Assembly: GCA_022781015.1 (NCBI GenBank)
Contig: JALEUF010000003.1
Location: 1 to 9,457, forward strand
Length of the DNA: 9,457 bases
Direction: 5' to 3'
Source: Caryophanales bacterium
GTDB taxonomy: Bacteria > Bacillota_I > Bacilli_A > RFN20 > CAG-826
In this document: piece by piece, positions 5,768 to 9,457 of the stretch
Layout: the number at the start of each line of letters is the position of its first letter
Numbering within the stretch: position 1 is the stretch's first letter
Notes under the pieces: generated by a model
The model's input: the letters and a program-made list of their open reading frames with translations, nothing else
Database searches by the model: none
What the model was told of the DNA's origin: nothing
Program-made: the position numbers and the translations under genes

Positions 5768-5848
5768 AAGGTCTTGCGAGGCTTTTAGCCACCCTAATCC
5801 GGCCAAGTAGGCGGGATGACGGAGATAGGGTTTGACGCTACTCCCCTT
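5768..5848 (-). ncRNA. yybP-ykoY manganese riboswitch aptamer
   Basis: The minus-strand leader has the conserved elements in order: AAGGGGAGTAGC at the 5' side, GTCATC in the middle, and GGGTGGC-TAAA-AGCC followed by CGCAAGACCTT at the 3' side. P1 pairs AAGG (5845-5848) with CCTT (5768-5771), and a GGCT/AGCC hairpin is visible. This is the RF00080 class, which binds Mn2+ and switches on exporters. The ATPase start codon is 33 nt past the aptamer. No terminator hairpin with a T-run lies between them, so control is more likely at translation: the CCTT of P1 is complementary to the AAGG of the ribosome site. Confidence 0.93.
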
Positions 5849-5858
5849 ACGAGGTGAT

Positions 5859-5886
5859 ATTCTATCAAAACATAATCAATTAGCAA
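5859..5886 (-). promoter_or_regulatory. Promoter of the riboswitch-ATPase transcript
   Basis: TAGAAT on the minus strand (5859-5864) places the start near 5850-5852, right at the 5' edge of the aptamer. The best -35 is TTGCTA (5881-5886) at a 16-bp spacing, which is weak. The -10 is convincing because of its position. Confidence 0.6.
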
Positions 5887-5904
5887 ATATGCAATCCATT
5901 CTTA

Positions 5905-5967
5905 TCCTTAATATAAATTAAGGAAAAGACGAAATTAAAAGTAGGACTTAAGTTCTAATTGGTCCTA
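5905..5967. repeat. Two inverted repeats in the spacer upstream of the ATPase promoter
   Basis: TCCTTAAT / ATTAAGGA (5905-5912, 5917-5924) is a perfect 8-bp stem with a 4-nt loop. A near-palindrome aggacttaagttct with an 8-bp perfect core lies at 5943-5956, and TAGGAC/GTCCTA (5942-5947, 5962-5967) encloses it. None has a T-run on the minus strand. They fill the spacer 5865-6041, in which I see no gene; they could be weak terminators for the 108-aa gene or operator sites. Confidence 0.4.
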
Positions 5968-6041
5968 AACGTATTTAAGTAATTAGATATTAAAAGCCAA
6001 TAAATAAATATAAAGAGGAAAAGCCAAATATAATTATTCGG

Positions 6042-6368
6042 TTAGTCCTCGTCCACTAGCATCAAGATACCAGAGATAAGGCTTACAAATAGCAATGTGC
6101 AAACCTTAAAGGCCGTGGAAATAGTTCCTTCTCCCTTGGTATATCTATAATACCTAACAGTCATAGGAATACACCAAATTAATGGAATCAAAAGCCAGCC
6201 ACTGCTTATCGTGGCGATAATCATAAAGACAAAGGCAATAGTCTTAATGGTTGATGATTCCTTAGTTTCCTTTACTATTCTTGCACTAGAATCAACTAGA
6301 CACCCACAACTAGGACAAACGACTGCATCATCATTAAGTGAAGCGCCGCATTTGCTACAATATTTCAT
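6042..6368 (-). CDS. Small zinc-ribbon membrane protein of unknown function
   Basis: 108 residues. The N-terminus MKYCSKCGASLNDDAVVCPSC is a compact zinc ribbon with two CxxC knuckles (Cys4/Cys7 and Cys18/Cys21, plus Cys23). A short linker leads to a hydrophobic region (about 42-69, one long or two short helices) and a second segment (about 86-104), then an acidic end VDED. Such zinc-ribbon/TM proteins are common in Bacillota and have no known biochemical role. The start has AGAGG 9 nt upstream. It lies 41 bp after the 207-aa membrane-protein gene on the same strand, but a terminator-like hairpin sits in the gap, so it may be only partly co-transcribed. Confidence 0.85.
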   Translation of the reverse strand: MKYCSKCGASLNDDAVVCPSCGCLVDSSARIVKETKESSTIKTIAFVFMIIATISSGWLLIPLIWCIPMTVRYYRYTKGEGTISTAFKVCTLLFVSLISGILMLVDED

Positions 6369-6401
6369 ATTTTTTTACCTCTATGGGTATTATCCTAACA
6401 C

Positions 6402-6429
6402 AAAAAAGACTATATTCTCCTTAGTCTTT
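6402..6429 (-). terminator. Terminator-like hairpin covering the end of the six-helix protein gene
   Basis: The minus strand has AAAGACTA (6422-6429) and TAGTCTTT (6405-6412) around a 9-nt loop, followed directly by further T residues (TTTTTTG in total). The stem includes the last codons and the TAG stop of the 207-aa gene, so it would act as an attenuator between that gene and the zinc-ribbon gene. Confidence 0.6.
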
Positions 6430-7033
6430 CTAAAGTAAAGCAAATGGCAATAGACATTATCATTTCTGAAATTGGGATAATAAACATAAATAAGGCAACT
6501 AATGTTCCATATGGAGGAAGAATCAAAGATAAGGATATATGGAATGCTAATCCAGCAACTAGGAAGCAAGAATATAGTATCCCAGGAATCCTTACCTTCT
6601 TAAAATCATCGATACTGCCCCTCATATATCTATTGATATTTATATAAAGGATTATTCCTGTAACGGCCTCTGCTAATAAGAAGAGGAAGAAAAGCAAGAA
6701 TAGGCATATATAGATAACATTCCCGCTAGAGAAGGCATTTATGACATTTACCGAATTTAGTATAAGCGTATATACCTGGTCAAAAGCCATGAAGAAGACA
6801 AACATCAATATCCCTTGGTAGGCAAAATTATCATTCCTTATATTGGCAATCAATATGATTAGATAAGAGACTGCATATAGTAAATAATTCCAAACCGAAG
6901 AAAACGATAATGAACCCCTTGCTCCAATTAATACATATAAGGCATAGGAAAAGAAGATGATATTAGCTAGGGCTGAAAACCCTACCGCGAATATCTTGTT
7001 TTTGTGATTTTTAAAATAGACTCTGTAATTCAT
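6410..7033 (-). CDS. Six-helix integral membrane protein of unknown function
   Basis: 207 residues, strongly hydrophobic, with a basic N-terminus (MNYRVYFKNHKNK) and about six predicted membrane segments near 14-36, 47-64, 73-93, 106-133, 151-171 and 174-198. It ends in a basic tail (ERLRRI). The long loops contain no recognisable catalytic motif, and I do not recognise the family. No Shine-Dalgarno motif precedes the ATG; instead a -10-like TATCAT lies 6 nt upstream (with TTTAAC 16 bp before it), so the mRNA may be leaderless or nearly so. It is divergent from the GNAT gene and upstream of the zinc-ribbon gene; the two may work together at the membrane, but nothing in the sequence proves it. 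Confidence 0.8.
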   Translation of the reverse strand: MNYRVYFKNHKNKIFAVGFSALANIIFFSYALYVLIGARGSLSFSSVWNYLLYAVSYLIILIANIRNDNFAYQGILMFVFFMAFDQVYTLILNSVNVINAFSSGNVIYICLFLLFFLFLLAEAVTGIILYININRYMRGSIDDFKKVRIPGILYSCFLVAGLAFHISLSLILPPYGTLVALFMFIIPISEMIMSIAICFTLERLRRI

Positions 7034-7118
7034 GTTTAGATGATACTTTATTTTCGTTTCCGTTAAATAGGGAAAATTAAAATTACTACATTTTCTTGAT
7101 AATGTTTAGAATATACCC
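7034..7118. promoter_or_regulatory. Divergent promoter region of the six-helix and GNAT genes
   Basis: This 85-bp AT-rich gap must hold both promoters. Toward the minus strand TTTAAC and TATCAT are 16 bp apart, with the hexamer 6 nt from the ATG. Toward the plus strand TAGAAT (7107-7112) ends 6 nt before the GNAT ATG, with no good -35. Neither start has a Shine-Dalgarno motif. Confidence 0.4.
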
Positions 7119-7541
7119 ATGGTCAAAATATCGTTCTTGCTTAAGGATAATGAAATTACTTCCTATTTGAAAAACGAAGAAGGAATCAAGCCTACAAAAA
7201 TAGAAAATATCGAACCCATGTATCAATTAAGCATGGAAAAAGAAGGGTTTCCAATCGCGACTGGCTCTATAATCAAAATAGATCCAGAAACATATAAAAT
7301 AGATAATTTGATTGTAAACAAAAGATTAAGGAATAAACAAATCGGAACTTATGCCTTAAAGTCGATGCTAACTAAAATCAAGACTTTAGGTGGAAGAATA
7401 GTAATATTAGAATCCCCGATATCTTTACTTCCGTTTTTTAAGAAACTAGGTTTTAAAAATGAATACGGCGAGATAAGAAATAATAAGATGCTCCTAAAGA
7501 AAGAACTTAAGTTTAATAAGAGGCCTATTAATAAATATTAA
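7119..7541 (+). CDS. GNAT-like N-acetyltransferase domain protein
   Basis: 140 residues. The fold signature of GNAT enzymes, which transfer an acetyl group from acetyl-CoA to an amine, is visible. A beta-strand IDNLIVNKRLR leads into a CoA-loop version RNKQIGTYAL (71-80), then a helix, and the C-terminal motif PFFKKLGFKNEYGE (about 105-118). In the loop the usual first Gly (RxxGxG/A) is Gln74 and the last position is Thr77, so CoA binding may be altered. The substrate cannot be read from the sequence. The N-terminal 45 residues are less typical. The ATG lacks a Shine-Dalgarno motif and sits 6 nt after a -10-like hexamer. The next gene follows after 61 bp with its own promoter. The tail is lysine-rich. 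Confidence 0.75.
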   Translation: MVKISFLLKDNEITSYLKNEEGIKPTKIENIEPMYQLSMEKEGFPIATGSIIKIDPETYKIDNLIVNKRLRNKQIGTYALKSMLTKIKTLGGRIVILESPISLLPFFKKLGFKNEYGEIRNNKMLLKKELKFNKRPINKY

Positions 7542-7552
7542 TAAAGTTACTC

Positions 7553-7580
7553 TTTAATAGTAAATAAAAGAGAGTATAGT
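7553..7580 (+). promoter_or_regulatory. Promoter of the antiporter operon
   Basis: TATAGT (7575-7580) with TTTAAT (7553-7558) at a 16-bp spacing predicts a start near 7587, leaving a leader of about 16 nt that contains the GGGAG ribosome site (7590-7594). Confidence 0.5.
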
Positions 7581-7602
7581 TTTGACTTTGGGAGAAACGA
7601 AG

Positions 7603-8958
7603 ATGGAATTAATTTCATTAATTGATGAACAATTCCTGAATCAACCCTATATGGTTTTATTGCCTCTAGCCTTGATCCTTGGAATCGGAAAAGCACTTGC
7701 CCTGCTTATGGGCAAAATAAAAATACCAGAGGTTGTAGGTTATTTGTTAGGCGGTTTGCTAGTTGGATTATTTTATTTCTTGCCTAGCGATGCCCAATTT
7801 ATATTAACCCCATATAGTACCGATGCTATTAATTCGTTAGCAAAAATAGGTGTCGTACTGATTTTATTTGAAGCAGGAATCGAGACAAATCTATCCTCAA
7901 TCAAAAAGCAAGGAAAGGCATCGCTAGTAATAACTTCTTTCGGTGTCCTTTTCCCGTTGGTTTTAGGTTTCTTGGCTGCTATTACTTTTAGATTAGGTGC
8001 AAAGATGGATCAAAGCTTCTATTCTAATTTAGAAAGCAAAGGACAAAATCCATTCTATTCCGATATCTATTATGGGGTAATATTAACTGCTACTAGCGTT
8101 TCTATTACAGTTGCCACTTTAAAAGAATTAGGGAAATTAGATGGCCCGTTAGGCACTTCGCTAGTATCTGCTGCTATTATTGATGATGTAATCGGAATCG
8201 TCTTACTTTCCATTGTCATTTCCATTTCTGGTGGTTCAGAAAAAGGAGCCCCATGGGTTATTCCTACAGGAGATGGTGCCTTGGGTGTCTTCTTCTTGAT
8301 ATTAATAATGCTAGCCTTCTTTGCTATTTCGATTGGAATTGGATATTTAATCCATAGATTATTCAACTGGATGGGAGAAAAATATCCTCATCATAGAAGA
8401 CTTCCTATATTCTCTTTGGCTTTTTGCTTCTTATGGGCCTTTATTGCGGAGATTTTCCATATTGCTGATATTACGGGCGCCTATATTGCAGGGTTAATAT
8501 TGGCAAATACCTCTTCTAGCAAATATATCGATCACCGTGCCGAAACTACTGCAAATGTCATATTTACCCCAGTGTTTTTCGCTTCTGTTGCCTTAAAGAT
8601 GTATACCTCTTTAGGAGTTGGGGGATCAACTAGTTCCACTTCAATTACTTCTACTTTCATAATATTTGGAATAGTCTGGGTAATATTAGGATTATTAGGA
8701 AAGATAATGGGAGCTGGAGTTGGAGGACTTATCTCCAAATTTAATTTCAAGGATTCGTTATGCATTGGAATTGGGATGATGGCTAGAGCCGAAGTAGTTA
8801 TAGTCACCGCCCAGGAAGGTGTTGACGCTGGATTAGTTGAACCTGCGATTATTCCATTTACCTTAGGATTAATTATATTCTCTAGCTTCTTGACTCCTAT
8901 ACTTCTTAGATTATTAAATAAGAAAAAGGAAGAAGTTCAAGTAGCGGAGGCAAATTAA
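7603..8958 (+). CDS. CPA2-family cation:proton antiporter (NapA-like, no RCK domain)
   Basis: 451 residues with about 12-13 membrane segments; exchanges Na+ (or K+) for H+ at the plasma membrane. Family marks are KIPEVVGYLLGGLLVG near the N-terminus, GVVLILFEAGIE, the ion-binding pair AAIIDDVIG (Asp194-Asp195) and the late-helix motif GMMARAEVVIV (Arg395, Glu397). The two adjacent aspartates match electrogenic NapA-type Na+/H+ antiporters rather than KefB/KefC, which have Gln-Asp. The protein stops about 14 residues after the last helix, so the cytosolic RCK/TrkA-N gate of Kef proteins is absent. The frame extends seven codons to a TTG, but ATG at 7603 has GGGAG 8 nt upstream. The next gene begins 1 nt after its stop and uses a GGAGG inside its 3' end, so the two are translationally coupled. 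Confidence 0.93.
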   Translation: MELISLIDEQFLNQPYMVLLPLALILGIGKALALLMGKIKIPEVVGYLLGGLLVGLFYFLPSDAQFILTPYSTDAINSLAKIGVVLILFEAGIETNLSSIKKQGKASLVITSFGVLFPLVLGFLAAITFRLGAKMDQSFYSNLESKGQNPFYSDIYYGVILTATSVSITVATLKELGKLDGPLGTSLVSAAIIDDVIGIVLLSIVISISGGSEKGAPWVIPTGDGALGVFFLILIMLAFFAISIGIGYLIHRLFNWMGEKYPHHRRLPIFSLAFCFLWAFIAEIFHIADITGAYIAGLILANTSSSKYIDHRAETTANVIFTPVFFASVALKMYTSLGVGGSTSSTSITSTFIIFGIVWVILGLLGKIMGAGVGGLISKFNFKDSLCIGIGMMARAEVVIVTAQEGVDAGLVEPAIIPFTLGLIIFSSFLTPILLRLLNKKKEEVQVAEAN

Positions 8959-8959
8959 T

Positions 8960-9400
8960 ATGGGATTGCAAGCGTTCAACTGCGGGGCTAATCTAGTTAG
9001 CTATTCAAAAAACAATAAAAACTACGCGATGATTGTCGCCTGGGCAATGATGGTTGATTATTCTAAAGTTGCCCTTTTGATGGGTGGACAAGCCGATACT
9101 TCTAAAAATCTTGAATTAGGAGATGAAATCGGAATATCTGCTTTAAGTAAGGGGCAAGAAGAAATAGGAAAGAATGTTGGTTCTACTCATTCTTCTAAAA
9201 TCAATAAATTGGATTTATTCCCATTTGAAAAAGATGGCAAAGCCATTTTATGTACGGGAGCGAAGACTAAAATGGTTGGTAAAGTCATTAAGATAGATGA
9301 AAGCGAAGACCACGATAAATTCGTTATTGTAGAAATAAGCAAATATAGCCAAGATGAAAGCAAAGAATTCGCCTATGGCTATGACCCGAAATTATATTAA
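8960..9400 (+). CDS. Flavin-reductase-like (FMN-binding split-barrel) protein
   Basis: 146 residues. The segment NYAMIVAWAMMVDYSKVALLMG followed by LELGDEIGISALSKGQEEIGKNVGSTHSSKINKLD follows the usual order of the flavin reductase-like domain (substrate/FMN strand, a non-leaving 'V-D-P' turn, then G-S-xSG-x-K). A second half (GKAILCTGAKTKMVGKVIKIDESEDHDKFVIVEI) completes the barrel. Such proteins bind FMN and pass electrons from NAD(P)H or act as flavin-based sensors. GGAGG at 8946-8950, 9 nt from the ATG, lies inside the antiporter gene, and the gap to its stop is one base. This makes a redox-linked partner of the antiporter plausible by inference, with no direct evidence. A terminator follows at once. 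Confidence 0.82.
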   Translation: MGLQAFNCGANLVSYSKNNKNYAMIVAWAMMVDYSKVALLMGGQADTSKNLELGDEIGISALSKGQEEIGKNVGSTHSSKINKLDLFPFEKDGKAILCTGAKTKMVGKVIKIDESEDHDKFVIVEISKYSQDESKEFAYGYDPKLY

Positions 9401-9425
9401 AGGAGCGAAAGCTTCTTTTTTATTT
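9399..9425 (+). terminator. Terminator of the antiporter operon
   Basis: AAAGGAGC / GCTTCTTT (one G-T pair) closes a GAAA tetraloop and is followed by TTTATTT. It starts inside the stop codon of the flavin-reductase-like gene. A-rich sequence on the other side may let it work in both directions. Confidence 0.88.
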
Positions 9426-9457
9426 ACCAATAGGCCACTTCTGCTAATCTATTTTCC
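9424..9457 (-). CDS. Possible C-terminal tail of a convergent gene, cut by the right edge
   Basis: On the minus strand one frame reads ENRLAEVAYW and then TAA (9424-9426). It converges on the operon terminator, where a gene end would be expected. Ten codons are too few to identify or prove a gene. Confidence 0.3.
   Translation of the reverse strand, partial: ENRLAEVAYW

Noticed and set aside
5736..5792. GTG start giving a 927-residue ATPase
   Set aside because: The extra 19 codons are riboswitch and leader sequence; the ATG at 5735 has a proper ribosome site.
3664..5835. Four plus-strand open frames (3664-4341, 4678-4965, 5230-5415, 5440-5835) opposite the P-type ATPase
   Set aside because: They are antisense shadows of a clearly conserved protein on the minus strand, with no domain pattern and no ribosome sites.
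6211..6647. Two plus-strand frames (6211-6438, 6444-6647) opposite the membrane-protein genes
   Set aside because: Antisense shadows without ribosome sites; the minus-strand frames encode a zinc ribbon and coherent transmembrane helices.
7582..7602. TTG start seven codons upstream for the antiporter
   Set aside because: It would place the GGGAG ribosome site inside the coding region and lies just after the predicted -10.
8070..8807. Two minus-strand frames opposite the antiporter gene
   Set aside because: Antisense shadows of the transmembrane coding sequence; composition is explained by the plus-strand codons.

Overview
The window is low-GC DNA from a bacterium using the standard code (TGG for Trp, TAA/TAG stops, no internal TGA-Trp). 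Shine-Dalgarno motifs (GGAGG, AAAGGA), AT-rich -35/-10 promoters, rho-independent terminators, CCA-encoding tRNA genes and a yybP-ykoY riboswitch point to Bacillota in the broad sense, perhaps an uncultured Erysipelotrichia/RF39-like gut lineage. The lineage is inference; no marker gene is present.

Left part (1-2855) is an accessory-looking stretch between two tRNA genes. It holds, all on the minus strand, the N-terminal part of an AAA ATPase of the ATPase_2/DUF234-type family (1-490) with a perfect 17-bp hairpin in its leader, tRNA-Val(GAC) with its own promoter and terminator, a short broken gene (854-999), a Fic-domain protein with a C-terminal winged helix (1127-2383), and about 440 bp of non-coding DNA. 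That DNA carries a promoter and operator-like direct repeats for the Fic gene, and an array of three 23-bp repeats with an exact 33-bp period that resembles the multiple terminal repeats of an IS21-like element without its transposase.

The centre (2855-5850, minus strand) is tRNA-Thr(CGT) and a 908-residue P-type IIA cation ATPase. The ATPase looks like PacL/SERCA-type calcium pumps, but its leader is a clear yybP-ykoY manganese aptamer starting at the predicted transcription start. The best-supported reading is a Mn2+-induced Mn2+ (possibly Mn2+/Ca2+) exporter.

The right part (6042-9457) has two minus-strand membrane-protein genes of unknown function (a six-helix protein and a zinc-ribbon/TM protein), a divergent GNAT-like acetyltransferase, and a tightly coupled plus-strand operon. 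The operon joins a CPA2 Na+/H+-type antiporter lacking a cytosolic RCK domain to a small flavin-reductase-like (FMN-binding split-barrel) protein, and ends in a terminator with a GAAA loop. A possible convergent gene tail runs off the right edge.

The points most worth following are the manganese riboswitch that reassigns the 'calcium' pump, the GTAAACC operator array at the Fic start codon, the 33-bp-period repeat array, the hairpin before the AAA ATPase, and the antiporter/flavin-protein pair.
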